The notes under the pieces: model-generated
The model's database searches: none
What the model was told of the DNA's origin: nothing
What the model saw: the letters and a program-made list of their open reading frames with translations, nothing else
Assembly (NCBI GenBank): GCA_036499025.1
Contig: DASYEM010000079.1
Span: 33,979-97,978 of the forward strand
Origin: Parvibaculum sp036499025
GTDB taxonomy: Bacteria > Pseudomonadota > Alphaproteobacteria > Parvibaculales > Parvibaculaceae
DNA length: 64,000 bases
Reading direction: 5' to 3'
Program-made: the position numbers and the translations under genes
In this document: positions 24,496-33,027 of the stretch, piece by piece
Numbering within the stretch: position 1 is the first letter of the stretch
How the letters are laid out: each line of letters begins with the position of its first letter

Positions 24496-24948
24496 ATGGA
24501 CACGGAAATTTCTTTTCTCACCGGGCTCGGCCAATGGACATGGTGGATTGCCGCCGCCGTCCTCGGCATTCTTGAATTGCTGGCGCCCGGCATTTTCTTC
24601 ATCTGGCTGGCGGCGGCGGCTGCCGTCGTCGGGGGCCTTCTTTTTGTCATCGATATGCCGGTGACGGTGCAGATCGCGCTCTTCGCCGTGCTGTCGGTCG
24701 CCGCCGTCTGGGCCTCGCGACGCTATCTCGGCGGCCACCCCATCGCCTCCGATCGCCCGCTGCTCAATCAGCGCGCGCAAACCTATATCGGCCGCAACTT
24801 TGCGCTCGAACAGGCCATCGTCAACGGGCGCGGCAAGCTGAAAATCGGCGACACGCTCTGGCTCGCCTCCGGCCCCGATCTGCCGGCGGGCGCGAACGTC
24901 CGCGTCACCGGCGAGGATGACGGCGTATTGGTTGTGGAGGCGGCGTGA
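24496..24948 (+). CDS. NfeD-family membrane protein
   Basis: A 150-residue short NfeD: membrane helices at about 15-35, 38-52 and 58-75, then a small OB-fold domain (AIVNGRGKLKIGDTLWLASG...GANVRVTGEDDGVLVV). Short NfeD proteins partner with SPFH proteins at the inner membrane. It is encoded directly after the SPFH gene and convergent with the next gene. Confidence 0.9.
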   Translation: MDTEISFLTGLGQWTWWIAAAVLGILELLAPGIFFIWLAAAAAVVGGLLFVIDMPVTVQIALFAVLSVAAVWASRRYLGGHPIASDRPLLNQRAQTYIGRNFALEQAIVNGRGKLKIGDTLWLASGPDLPAGANVRVTGEDDGVLVVEAA

Positions 24949-24949
24949 C

Positions 24950-25489
24950 TTACGAGATGATCTTCAGCAGCGGCTGGATATAGCGCCTGAGCGTCGGGCT
25001 CAGCGCCGAAATGGCGCTCAGGATCATCGTGATCGCCGCCATGTTGCCGCTGGCCGTGCCGAGGCCTTGCGGCTCGCGGTCGCCTTTCAGGAAACGGGCG
25101 AGGCCATCCGTCACCTGATCGAAGCGGTCTTCCAGCTCCTCGAAGTCCTCGCGCAAATTCTCGCGCGCGTCCTCGACGGAGCGGGCGAGAATTTCGCTTT
25201 CGAGTTGCGCGGTGCGGCCCGGCGCCTGGATCGCATAGACCAGCGCGGCGGCGGCGAGCACCGTCAGCACACCGCCGACAATCAGCGCCGCGTTGAGATT
25301 GCCATAGGCATTGGCCAGCGCGAGAAAGACGGCGAAGGACAGCATGCCGAGCGCCAGCAATCCGATCAGCACCGCGACGCTCGTCCAGAGTACGCGGCGC
25401 GCGACCTTGCGCGCCTCGATCTCGGCGCGCATCAATTCCACTTCGGCAAGGCGGCGCAGTTTGGCGGCGGTGTCTTTCATGGCGATCAC
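24950..25489 (-). CDS. Phage-holin-3_6/YqjE-like membrane protein
   Basis: A 179-residue protein with two membrane helices at about 35-60 and 68-88 and amphipathic charged flanks, including an acidic coiled-coil-like stretch (RENLREDFEELEDRFDQV). The layout matches the YqjE/holin-like family commonly encoded beside YqjD/DUF883. The start is either GTG 25489, overlapping the upstream stop by four bases, or ATG 25480. Function is uncertain; relatives are stress-linked inner-membrane proteins, not phage genes. Confidence 0.65.
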   Translation of the reverse strand: MIAMKDTAAKLRRLAEVELMRAEIEARKVARRVLWTSVAVLIGLLALGMLSFAVFLALANAYGNLNAALIVGGVLTVLAAAALVYAIQAPGRTAQLESEILARSVEDARENLREDFEELEDRFDQVTDGLARFLKGDREPQGLGTASGNMAAITMILSAISALSPTLRRYIQPLLKIIS

Positions 25490-25785
25490 CGCGTCAGAAT
25501 GCGGGCGAGCACGAAGCCCACGGCCAGCGCGATCAGCGCGCTCGGCACCGGGTTCTCCGCGATCTGCTTTTGAAGTTCTTTCCAGCCTTCCTGGGCGCGG
25601 TCGCTCATATCTTCGGCGAATTCGCTGGCCGTCTCGCGCAGCGTTTCGGCCCCTTCGCCGATTTCCTCGGCGATCATGGTCTTTGCGTCGGCCAGCGCCT
25701 TGTTCAGGCGTTCGATTTCGGCGCGCAGCTCATCGAGCTCCACGCCCACTTTTTCTTCGGCGGCTTTCGCGCTTTTCTCGGCCAT
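25486..25785 (-). CDS. DUF883/YqjD-like membrane-anchored protein
   Basis: A 99-residue protein with a long charged amphipathic helix rich in Glu and Ala (about 1-70), then AENPVPSALIALAVGFVLARIL, the C-terminal membrane helix of the YqjD/ElaB/DUF883 family. In E. coli YqjD is an inner-membrane protein that binds ribosomes in stationary phase. The start is ATG 25785 with GAGGA upstream. It heads a two-gene operon with the holin-like protein. Confidence 0.8.
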   Translation of the reverse strand: MAEKSAKAAEEKVGVELDELRAEIERLNKALADAKTMIAEEIGEGAETLRETASEFAEDMSDRAQEGWKELQKQIAENPVPSALIALAVGFVLARILTR

Positions 25786-25900
25786 GCGTTCAGTCCTCAA
25801 TTCAAGTCTACGCACACTCAACGCTTGAGGCTCAGCTTGGCTCCGTTCGAGATGAAAAGGAAGCCATCCATGGCCCCGTGTGTCCGGGCGCGCTCAAGCC

Positions 25901-27355
25901 CTAGAGATAGGGCGAGGCGAGACGGATCGCGGCGTCGCGGATTTTCACCGGCAGCGAGCGACCGGTGATCTCGTCCAGCGTGACGGGCTTTGCCGCCGCG
26001 ATCTTGGCGTCGATGACGCGGTTCAGCCGGTTGGCAAAAGCGCTGCCATAGCATTCGAGATTGAGTTCGAAATTCAGCCTCAGGCTGCGCCCGTCCCAAT
26101 TGGCCGAGCCGACCATCGACCAGATGCCGTCGACCGTCATCATCTTCGTATGTTCGAAGGAGCCGGTCGTCTTCCAGATGCGGCACCCGGCATCGATCAG
26201 CCAGGCGAGCTGCGGCGTCGCCGCCCAGTCCACGAAGGGCAGGTTGTTCGTCTTCGGCAGTACGATATCGACCGCGACGCCGCGCATGGCGGCGAGCGAC
26301 AGCACCGTGGCGAGCGTCGTGTCGGGCAGGAAATAGGGCGTGACGATGCGGATCGCTTCGCGCGCTTCCGTCACCGCGCCGAGCATCGTCCAGCGGATCG
26401 GATTGATGCCCTGATCGGGGCCGCCCGGCAGTCCACGCGCGATGATGTCGGCGCCGGGCCCGGTCGAGGGATCGATCTTGGGAAACCAGTCCGGCCCGTC
26501 GAGAATTTCGCCGGTCGTGAAGGTCCATTCATGCGCGAAGGTGCGCATGAGTTGCGCGACCACCGGGCCTTCGACGCGGAAGTGATAATCGATGATCGGC
26601 TTGCCGGGATTTTCGCGCAGCAGATTGCCGACCGCGATGTTCATGCCGCCGGTAAAACCGAGCTTGCCGTCCGCCACCAGAATTTTCTGGTGGTTGCGCA
26701 TGTTGAGATAGGGCATCTGCCAGGGCATGAACGAATGCAGGAAGCGCGCATAATTGATGCCGCGCTTGTGCAATTCGGGAATGATCGAGGGGCGCGAATA
26801 CCACGAGCCGACACCGTCGATCAGCACGCGCACGCGCACGCCGCGCGCCGTCGCCCGCGACAGCGCCTCGAGCACCAGATGCCCGGCCTTGTCGTTGTTG
26901 AAGATATAGGTCGACAGCGCCAGCGAGCGCTCCGCGCCGTCGATCGCCTGGATCATCGCCGGATAGGTCTCGTCGCCGTTTTCCAGAACTTCGACGGCGT
27001 TGCCCGCCTCGAAGCGTTCGGGCAACACCTTCTGGCCGAAGCGCGCGAGGTTTTCGAGTTCGCGCCTTTGTTCGCCGCGCTCCGTTGGCAGGCCGTTCGC
27101 CTGCGGTTTCGGCAGCGGCAGCGCCGCCCCGCGCCGGATGCCGCGCAGCTCGCGGGCGCGGCGCTGGATGCGGTTGACGCCGAAGAGGAGATAGATCAGC
27201 CAGCCGAGAAACGGCACCAGCAGGATGAAGCCGACCCAACCCGCCGCCGCGCGCACGTCGCTTTTCGTCAGCATCGCGTGACCTGCCGCCACCAGCATGG
27301 CGGCAAACTGGATCGTGGCGACGGCGGCGGGCCAGATATCGGCGAATGTTTGCAA
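25901..27355 (-). CDS. cls: Cardiolipin synthase
   Basis: A 484-residue phospholipase D-type transferase joining two phosphatidylglycerols at the inner membrane. Two N-terminal helices (PLDc_N, about 10-65) precede two HKD motifs: NHQKILVADGKLGFTGGMN and EHTKMMTVDGIWSMVGSAN, each with the catalytic His and Lys. A short charged region (about 70-115) joins the membrane part to the first PLD domain. It is transcribed alone, between the DUF883 pair and the TonB receptor gene. Confidence 0.92.
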   Translation of the reverse strand: MQTFADIWPAAVATIQFAAMLVAAGHAMLTKSDVRAAAGWVGFILLVPFLGWLIYLLFGVNRIQRRARELRGIRRGAALPLPKPQANGLPTERGEQRRELENLARFGQKVLPERFEAGNAVEVLENGDETYPAMIQAIDGAERSLALSTYIFNNDKAGHLVLEALSRATARGVRVRVLIDGVGSWYSRPSIIPELHKRGINYARFLHSFMPWQMPYLNMRNHQKILVADGKLGFTGGMNIAVGNLLRENPGKPIIDYHFRVEGPVVAQLMRTFAHEWTFTTGEILDGPDWFPKIDPSTGPGADIIARGLPGGPDQGINPIRWTMLGAVTEAREAIRIVTPYFLPDTTLATVLSLAAMRGVAVDIVLPKTNNLPFVDWAATPQLAWLIDAGCRIWKTTGSFEHTKMMTVDGIWSMVGSANWDGRSLRLNFELNLECYGSAFANRLNRVIDAKIAAAKPVTLDEITGRSLPVKIRDAAIRLASPYL

Positions 27356-27385
27356 TGATCCTCGCGAGGTATGAAAGGCGGCGGG

Positions 27386-29518
27386 CTAGAATTTCACAGT
27401 GGCGCCCGCATAGACGCCCCGGTCCTCGCCGGGGAAATAGCGCTCATTGCCGAAGGCATAGTCCGCCCGGTCGGCATAGCGCGTGTTGAAGATATTGGAG
27501 ACACGGCCGAAAATTGAAAGGTTTTCGGTGAAACTATATTCGGTCCTGAAATTGATCAGGTCGTGGCCGTCATAGCGGTGGGTGTTGCCCGCATCCTCCC
27601 AATAGGCGCCCATATGGACCCATTCGAGTTCGGCGCGCGCCTTGCCGTCGGCAAAGCCATAGCCCAGCCGTACATTGGCCAGCGTGCGCGGCGCGGTGTC
27701 CACATCGTCGCCCTTGTGGATCTGCTCCGACGCGCCCGGCGGATGATGGTCGAAATCATAGGTGTGCCTGGCATAGGTAGCCGAAGCCGCGATGTCGAAA
27801 TTCCAGACGAGCGGCGCGGCGATTTCCGCTTCGATGCCGACATGGTTGGTCTTGCCGTCCGAGATATTGTCGCCGTTTGAATCGCGGAAATAGAAGTTCT
27901 TCTTCTTCATGTAAAAGGTCGAAACTTCATAGCTGAGATTGCCGATCAACCCGCGCCCGCCGATTTCGAGGCTGTTCATCACTTCGGATTTGATCTGGCC
28001 CGGATCGATCGATGCCGATGTGCCCGGTATTTTCTGCAAACGATAAAGGTCCGTCGTCTGCGGCGCGCGCGCGGCGCGGGCGAGATTGACGAAGCCCGTC
28101 AGCTGGCCGTTGAAGATATGCGTCAGGCCGAGCTTCGGCGTCACGTTGGAAAAGGTGTCGGTGCGGTCGTCGGGGCGCGCGAAACGATCGACTGAATAGA
28201 GCAAGGCGCTGCTCGGTCCGGCGAGGTTTTCATAATCGTAGCGCGTATATTCATAGCGCAGGCCGGCGGTCAGTTGCGTCGCGGGCGCGAGCTGCCAGAT
28301 CGTATGCAGATAGGGCGCGATCACGGCGGCCTTCACCGTGTAATTGTAATGCGTGCCCTGCACGTAATTGCTCACCGTCGGTGAGCTCTGGATTTCGCGC
28401 AGATAGCCGTCCGTATATTCGCTGTCGATACCGAAAATGATCTTGTGCCCGCCGCTCAGGCGTTTTTCGTAGCTCGTCAGCAAGCCGCCCGACCAATGCC
28501 CGTTCTGCTCGACCGGCTGTCCCATCTGGAAATGCATCAGCAGGTTCATGCCGTTTGTGCGCATGTAAGGCGTGAAGGCAATCGTCTCGCTCGGGCTCAG
28601 GTCGCGCTCGACGCGCACCGCCGAGCGGATCGCCCAGGCGTCGCGATAGGCTTGCGGATTGGGATTGGTCTTGTAGAGCGCCGGGTCCTTATAGGCGTCA
28701 TGGCCGATCACATAGCCCGCCGTCTCCTGGTTGAGGTTGACGGTGGTCATCGTCGCGCGAACGCGCGTGTCCGGCGCGTTGAAATCGTAGCGGAGCTGGC
28801 CCTTCTGCTGGCCATAGCCGCTATCGGCGCGGAAGCCGCCGTCTTCATTGAGCGCGAAGCTGCCGCGAAAACCCTGGCTCGTGTCGCCGTCGCCCTTGAT
28901 CGTCGTCGAGGCCGTGCCGTCGAGATTGCGGATGCCGTGCGGGCCCGCCCAGCCGGTCAGGCTCGCTTCGGGCGCCAGCGACGGCGCGCGGCTCAGCACG
29001 TTGATGAGGCCATGTTCGGCGTTCGAGCCGTAAAGCGCGCTGCCCGGTCCACGCACCACTTCGATGCCGCCGGCCTCCTCGGTCATCGCATCCATCAATT
29101 CGTTGACGTTGCCGAAGCCCGCGGCGCGCATCGGCACGCCGTCTTCCAGATAAAGGAAGGAGCCCGCGCCCGCGCCGCCGGACAGCACCGGCGAACGGAT
29201 GGCCGTCAGATGCTCGACGCCGCTGCCCTGTTCGATGCCGACGCCGGGCACGCGGTTCAGCAATTCGGCGGGCTGCTCGGCCTTGGTGAAGTCGATATCG
29301 ATGTCGTCGATTTTCGAGATGTTGCCGGGATGAGTGGCGCGCGGTTCGCCAAAGCCCGTCGAGGTGACGACCAGATCGCCCAGCATGGTCGTATCGTTGG
29401 CCGCCATGTCGCCGATTTTCGTTTCGGTTTCCGCCGCCAGCGCCGGGCTCATGCCCGAGCCGATAATCGCCATCGCAAGCCCAAGCCCAAGCGTCCCCGC
29501 CGTTCCCCGCTTCCCCAC
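27386..29518 (-). CDS. TonB-dependent outer-membrane receptor
   Basis: A 710-residue receptor. A signal peptide (cleavage near PALAAET) and a TonB-box-like LGDLVVTSTG are followed by a plug domain (QPAELLNRVPGVGIEQ..., VVRGPGSALYGSNAEHGLINVLSR). The 22-strand barrel ends in Phe (YAGATVKF) for BAM-dependent insertion. The ligand is probably a metal chelate but is not assignable. No cobalamin riboswitch or clear Fur site is visible in the 200-base leader. It is a single gene. Confidence 0.9.
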   Translation of the reverse strand: MGKRGTAGTLGLGLAMAIIGSGMSPALAAETETKIGDMAANDTTMLGDLVVTSTGFGEPRATHPGNISKIDDIDIDFTKAEQPAELLNRVPGVGIEQGSGVEHLTAIRSPVLSGGAGAGSFLYLEDGVPMRAAGFGNVNELMDAMTEEAGGIEVVRGPGSALYGSNAEHGLINVLSRAPSLAPEASLTGWAGPHGIRNLDGTASTTIKGDGDTSQGFRGSFALNEDGGFRADSGYGQQKGQLRYDFNAPDTRVRATMTTVNLNQETAGYVIGHDAYKDPALYKTNPNPQAYRDAWAIRSAVRVERDLSPSETIAFTPYMRTNGMNLLMHFQMGQPVEQNGHWSGGLLTSYEKRLSGGHKIIFGIDSEYTDGYLREIQSSPTVSNYVQGTHYNYTVKAAVIAPYLHTIWQLAPATQLTAGLRYEYTRYDYENLAGPSSALLYSVDRFARPDDRTDTFSNVTPKLGLTHIFNGQLTGFVNLARAARAPQTTDLYRLQKIPGTSASIDPGQIKSEVMNSLEIGGRGLIGNLSYEVSTFYMKKKNFYFRDSNGDNISDGKTNHVGIEAEIAAPLVWNFDIAASATYARHTYDFDHHPPGASEQIHKGDDVDTAPRTLANVRLGYGFADGKARAELEWVHMGAYWEDAGNTHRYDGHDLINFRTEYSFTENLSIFGRVSNIFNTRYADRADYAFGNERYFPGEDRGVYAGATVKF

Positions 29519-29715
29519 GCCGTCCCCCTTACATCTCCCGCTGCGCCACGCCGGTGTTCCCCGGGTTTTCGCTTGCGCGCAGCATGACCGGAAAAGGGCC
29601 GAAACCCAAGCCTCTTGGGGAGGGGGGCGGGGGTCGTTTCCGGCAGAAAACGGCGTGGCAATCGGCCACGCAAAGGAAGGTTGAGCGGCCGTAGCGGCGG
29701 CTCTAGGTTTGCCTC

Positions 29716-30375
29716 ATGAAATCATTGCTCAGATCCAGGAAACTGCCTTCCGTCGTCCTGTCGCTGTTTCTCATTTCGGTGATGACGGGGGCGGTCGCCT
29801 ATTCGCCGACGCTCTACCGGTGGTTCTGCGCCGCGACGGGCTATGGCGGCGCGGTTTCGGTCAAACGCGCGCTTCAGACGGAGCCGACGAGCCCCGGCGT
29901 CGGGCCCGAGATCACGGTGCGCTTCGACACCAATGTCGCCAACGATCTCAATTGGGAGTTCAAGCCGGAGCAAGCCTCCGTCGTCACCCATGTCGGATTG
30001 CCGACGACCGTCTTCTTCCACGCCAAGAACCTCACCAACGAAACCGTCATCGCCCGGGCGACTTACAACGTGACGCCCGATTCAGCGGGCTATTATTTCA
30101 CCAAGGTGCAGTGCTTCTGTTTCACCGAGGAAAAACTGAAGCCCGGCGAAAGCGCGCGCATGCCTGTCGTCTTCTATGTCGATCCTGAAATGCTGACCGA
30201 TGGCGACGCGCAAAGCGTGCGTACGATCACGCTTTCCTACAGCTTTTTCCGTCAGGCCGCGGGCGCCGCCGAAACCGCCGCGCGTTCGTTGCGCGAAGGG
30301 TCCGAAAAACAGGTCGAAAAGCTGAAGACGGCCAAGGAAGCCGACTTCGATCCGCCGGAAGTGCGCCGGTATTAG
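29716..30375 (+). CDS. ctaG: Cytochrome c oxidase assembly protein CtaG/Cox11
   Basis: A 219-residue copper chaperone delivering Cu to the CuB site of cytochrome oxidase subunit I. It has one N-terminal helix (about 12-30), then a periplasmic beta domain with the copper-binding CFCF motif (TKVQCFCFTEEKLKPGE) and YFTK before it. A charged tail after residue 185 (EGSEKQVEKLKTAKEADFDPP) is longer than I expect. It stands away from any cox structural genes in this window. Confidence 0.9.
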   Translation: MKSLLRSRKLPSVVLSLFLISVMTGAVAYSPTLYRWFCAATGYGGAVSVKRALQTEPTSPGVGPEITVRFDTNVANDLNWEFKPEQASVVTHVGLPTTVFFHAKNLTNETVIARATYNVTPDSAGYYFTKVQCFCFTEEKLKPGESARMPVVFYVDPEMLTDGDAQSVRTITLSYSFFRQAAGAAETAARSLREGSEKQVEKLKTAKEADFDPPEVRRY

Positions 30376-30390
30376 GCCTTGGCCTTCGCT

Positions 30391-30490
30391 TGTCACTCCA
30401 AATCATTTGTCCACCCGGGCTTCTCCCGGGTCCAGAGCCGCTTGCTCCGAATTTGCCGCCCCTGGATCCCGGCATAAAGCCGGGATGACA
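30391..30490. repeat. Palindromic intergenic repeat with two hairpins
   Basis: Bounded by TGTCA (30391-30395) and TGACA (30486-30490). It contains hairpins ACCCGGG/CCCGGGT (30413-30431) and ATCCCGGC/GCCGGGAT (30466-30486, 5-base loop). Similar elements are dispersed in alphaproteobacterial genomes. Sitting between convergent genes, it may end both transcripts. Confidence 0.65.
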
Positions 30491-30522
30491 GCGGAGATTG
30501 CAGGGAAGCGCGTTTGCGTTCC

Positions 30523-31419
30523 CTAAAACCCCCGCACCTCGAACCGGCACTCCAGCCGCATCGCCTCGCCCGGTGCGAGACTGCGCAGCCCCGTGAACTC
30601 CGCGGGTTCCGGCCTGTTCACTGCATTGGGCATATGGCTCACCGGCTCGACGCAGAAGAAGTCATGTTCCTGCGGCGTATAGATCACCGTATGGCCCGTC
30701 TCCGAGCGCTCCATGCGCAGCGCCAGCCGCCGGTCTTCCCATTCGATGTCGAGCGGGCCTTTGCCACCTGTAAAACAATGATCGAGTGTCATCGGCGCGA
30801 TGCGCCGTCCGCGCGCGAAGTTGCGCGGCGGCGTCACATCGGTGCGGTGTGTCGGCAGGCAATCGGCATTCGCCTCCCAGATATGCGGCAGGTCACCCGT
30901 CAGTTTCGCCGTCGTGCGGCCGCTGAAAAAAGGATGCAGGCCGAGCCCGGCAGGCATCGCCGTCTCCGCCTTGTTCTCGATCGAAATGGCGACGGTCAGC
31001 GCCTTTTCGCCCAGCATGAAGCTTTGCCGCGCCTCGAAGGCCCAGGGCCAACCTTTTTCTCCATGCGGGGGGCCGTCATGCGTGAAGCCGATCACGGCCT
31101 GCGTGTCCGTGGCCTCGATCACATCCCATGGCCGCCGCCAGCCGAGCCCGTGCAGCGCATGCGGATCGGAGAGAATGTCCGGCATGAGCGTCACGTCGCG
31201 CCCGCCGAAGCGGAAGCGGCTATTGGCGATGCGGCTTGAAAAGGGGATCAGCGGATAGCAGGCCATGTCCAACGGATCGGTCGCGCCAAGATCGGCGGCG
31301 CGGCGCAGCATCGGCTGTCCTTTCGCCTCGAAACGTCCGAGGCTGCCACCCGCCAGCGGACAGACATCGGCGCTGAGATCGCCGTTTTCGAGATGAAGAT
31401 GCATGACGTTGGGATTCAT
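30523..31419 (-). CDS. Aldose 1-epimerase family protein
   Basis: A 298-residue beta-sandwich protein of the GalM-like group, interconverting alpha and beta anomers of a sugar. It has the family signatures GLHPFF (His base region), HALHGLGWRRPWDV and the late Glu region EHDFFCVEPVSHMPNAVN. Length and motifs match the YeaD/GalM-related bacterial subgroup rather than classical GalM, so the substrate may be a hexose-6-phosphate or a free sugar. It lies 58 bases downstream of the DUF1275 gene on the same strand. Confidence 0.82.
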   Translation of the reverse strand: MNPNVMHLHLENGDLSADVCPLAGGSLGRFEAKGQPMLRRAADLGATDPLDMACYPLIPFSSRIANSRFRFGGRDVTLMPDILSDPHALHGLGWRRPWDVIEATDTQAVIGFTHDGPPHGEKGWPWAFEARQSFMLGEKALTVAISIENKAETAMPAGLGLHPFFSGRTTAKLTGDLPHIWEANADCLPTHRTDVTPPRNFARGRRIAPMTLDHCFTGGKGPLDIEWEDRRLALRMERSETGHTVIYTPQEHDFFCVEPVSHMPNAVNRPEPAEFTGLRSLAPGEAMRLECRFEVRGF

Positions 31420-31477
31420 GGAGCGGGGTCCGGTCGCTATATCGGTTGCGGCGGCGATGTTCGAACTTTCCGCGTGC

Positions 31478-32116
31478 TTAGTCCAATTGGGTCATGCGCG
31501 CCGCCGCGATTGCCAGCGCCGCCGCTGCGCCCGCCGCGACCCACAAGCCGTTCATGCCGATGTGCAGATAGACCGTCGCCCCGATTGCCGCGCCAAGCAC
31601 CAGTCCCATCCAGAGCAGCAGGTAGGGCAGCCAGGCAAAGCGGTCGCCGCCGAGCAAGGCGCTGACGATGCGCTGGCCGAGTTTGACCAGCGTGCCGGTC
31701 ATATAGGTGAGGCCGATGCTCACCTCGCCCTCGCGTTCGAAGACGGCATTCTCCGCGCCCATGGCGAGCGCCATGGCGAAGATCGCCGCGCCCGTCATAT
31801 CGGCCGCGCTCAAAGCCGCCGCCGCCGCGAGCAGCGCCGCGACCAGAGCGAGGACGGCAGGACGGCGGCGCTCCTTCGCAGCCTGTCCCGTCAGTGTTCC
31901 CAGCGCGACGCCGAGCACGAAGCTCGCAATGATCGCACCTGCGACGAGCGCATGGGCCGAGCCTTCCGCAAGCCCGACGGCGAGCCTTGTCGAGTTGCCG
32001 CTCATGAATGAAACGAAGAAACCGCCGAGCTTGATGAAGGCCAGCGCATCGACATAGCCCGCCAACGCAGAGAGGCAGGCGGCGAGGATCTGGGTGCGGC
32101 GGTCATGGCGGGTCAC
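31478..32116 (-). CDS. DUF1275 (YoaK-like) membrane protein
   Basis: A 212-residue inner-membrane protein with about six helices. The family opening reads LSALAGYVDALAFIKLGGFFVSFMSGNST, and GLTYMTGTLVKLGQR recurs in the middle. These conserved GYxDA and FxSFMSGNxT motifs define DUF1275. Its function is unknown. It is probably co-transcribed with the aldose epimerase gene. Confidence 0.85.
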   Translation of the reverse strand: MTRHDRRTQILAACLSALAGYVDALAFIKLGGFFVSFMSGNSTRLAVGLAEGSAHALVAGAIIASFVLGVALGTLTGQAAKERRRPAVLALVAALLAAAAALSAADMTGAAIFAMALAMGAENAVFEREGEVSIGLTYMTGTLVKLGQRIVSALLGGDRFAWLPYLLLWMGLVLGAAIGATVYLHIGMNGLWVAAGAAAALAIAAARMTQLD

Positions 32117-32157
32117 GGGCGATTTCTCCGGGAGGCGTATCGAACCACCTTAAATGG

Positions 32158-32185
32158 AAACGGGCCGGCTTGCGCCGACCCGTTT
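32158..32185 (-). terminator. Hairpin terminator downstream of the autotransporter remnant
   Basis: A 12-base stem with one mismatch (AAACGGGCCGGC / GCCGACCCGTTT) and a 4-base loop, 25 bases past the remnant stop. The U-tract is short. Confidence 0.5.
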
Positions 32186-32209
32186 GTCACATGCGTTTGA
32201 TTGAAGATC

Positions 32210-32689
32210 TCAGAAATTCAGTCGTGCGCCGAGTTTGATGCTCGCGTCGGTGTAGTCCGATTTGAATTTCACGCCGGTCGAAAGAAAGGCCGAGACGCCG
32301 TTCATGCCGGTCACTTCAAAGCCGCCGCCGACATCGCCATAGACGCCGCCGAAGTCGTTGCTGGCGGAGGCCAGGCCGCTGTTGAAATGGACTTCGTTGT
32401 CGCCTTCGAACTCGTTCCAGACGCGGCCCGTCAGCGAGGCCGTGACAATGGCCCCTTCCGAGCGGTTCAGCACCTTGCCGACGCGTGCGCCGACCGAGGC
32501 GCGCAGGCTCTTTGCATCTTCAAAGCTTGCTGTCGAGCCGAAGACCGCGAAGCTGTCGGTCGAGGTTCTGGCATAGGCGACCGTCGCCAGCGGTTCGATG
32601 AAGACGTTGCCGCTCACGTCGAAGCGCTGGCCGATATCGATCTGGCCGCCGAACGTATCGACATCGGGACTGACGCGGTACCGAGGGGC
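32210..32689 (-). pseudogene. Autotransporter beta-barrel C-terminus, 5'-truncated
   Basis: About 160 codons resembling the last part of an autotransporter translocator. Repeated amphipathic strands (GGQIDIGQRFDVSGNVFIEPLA, split here as strands; VGGGFEVTG; SAFLSTGVKF) end in GARLNF with the terminal Phe used by BAM. The passenger, signal peptide and most of the barrel are missing. Upstream of about base 32,689 the frame continues in unrelated Arg/Pro/Ser-rich sequence antisense-like to nothing recognisable and runs over the next small gene. A deletion probably joined this tail to its present neighbour. Confidence 0.65.
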
Positions 32690-32708
32690 GGCGCGCGATG
32701 ACGCCGGA

Positions 32709-32900
32709 TTATGCCGCGCGGATGTAACGTTTCTTTCCGACTTCGCGGGCTGCGAGCGTCGCCTTGGACGCCGAGGGGAAAGATGCGCCTTCAAGCGCCT
32801 GATAGCGCGGGCTCGAGGCATAGAAGAGGTAGTCTTGGCCGGCTCTGACGATGATTCCGGCAGCTTCATTATTCACTTCGATTACAAACGCGTCGGTCAT
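32709..32900 (-). CDS. Small conserved hypothetical protein
   Basis: A 63-residue soluble protein (MTDAFVIEVNNEAAGIIVRA...GKKRYIRAA) with alternating hydrophobic residues suggesting a small alpha/beta fold. It is not recognised beyond resembling short alphaproteobacterial hypotheticals. A near-perfect GGAGGAG ribosome site six bases before the ATG argues that it is translated. It ends about 20 bases from the autotransporter remnant. Confidence 0.6.
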   Translation of the reverse strand: MTDAFVIEVNNEAAGIIVRAGQDYLFYASSPRYQALEGASFPSASKATLAAREVGKKRYIRAA

Positions 32901-32917
32901 GATGTACTCCTCCGGCC

Positions 32918-32938
32918 GGCGTGCATAAAACGCACGCC
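32918..32938 (-). promoter_or_regulatory. Leader hairpin before the small gene
   Basis: Perfect 7-base stem GGCGTGC/GCACGCC with a 7-base loop, ending immediately upstream of the GGAGGAG ribosome site of the 63-residue gene. It could modulate translation. Confidence 0.35.
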
Positions 32939-33005
32939 CATCCGTTCCGCTCCATGGCGTCTTCGAGAAATTTGTGTGAAAGGCCGCGTGTCAGCCGCGA
33001 CAACA

Positions 33006-33027
33006 CATGTGTCCGACGCGACACATG
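33006..33027. promoter_or_regulatory. Inverted repeat, possible regulator site
   Basis: Perfect arms CATGTGTC (33006-33013) and GACACATG (33020-33027) around six bases. The left arm overlaps a palindrome ACACATGTGT (33003-33012). It lies between divergent genes. Confidence 0.4.

Noticed and set aside
22759..24780. 673-codon open frame on the minus strand
   Set aside because: Only the last 199 codons are a GST; the upstream part is antisense to the SPFH and NfeD genes and shows no protein-like signal. The GST has its own start and ribosome site.
24950..25489. Phage holin as a prophage sign
   Set aside because: The protein is the YqjE/holin-like type encoded with a DUF883 protein; no phage genes are nearby.
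29519..29715. Possible cobalamin riboswitch upstream of the TonB receptor
   Set aside because: The leader has GGGGAACACCGG-like pieces, but the conserved riboswitch core and B12 box are not present in the right order.
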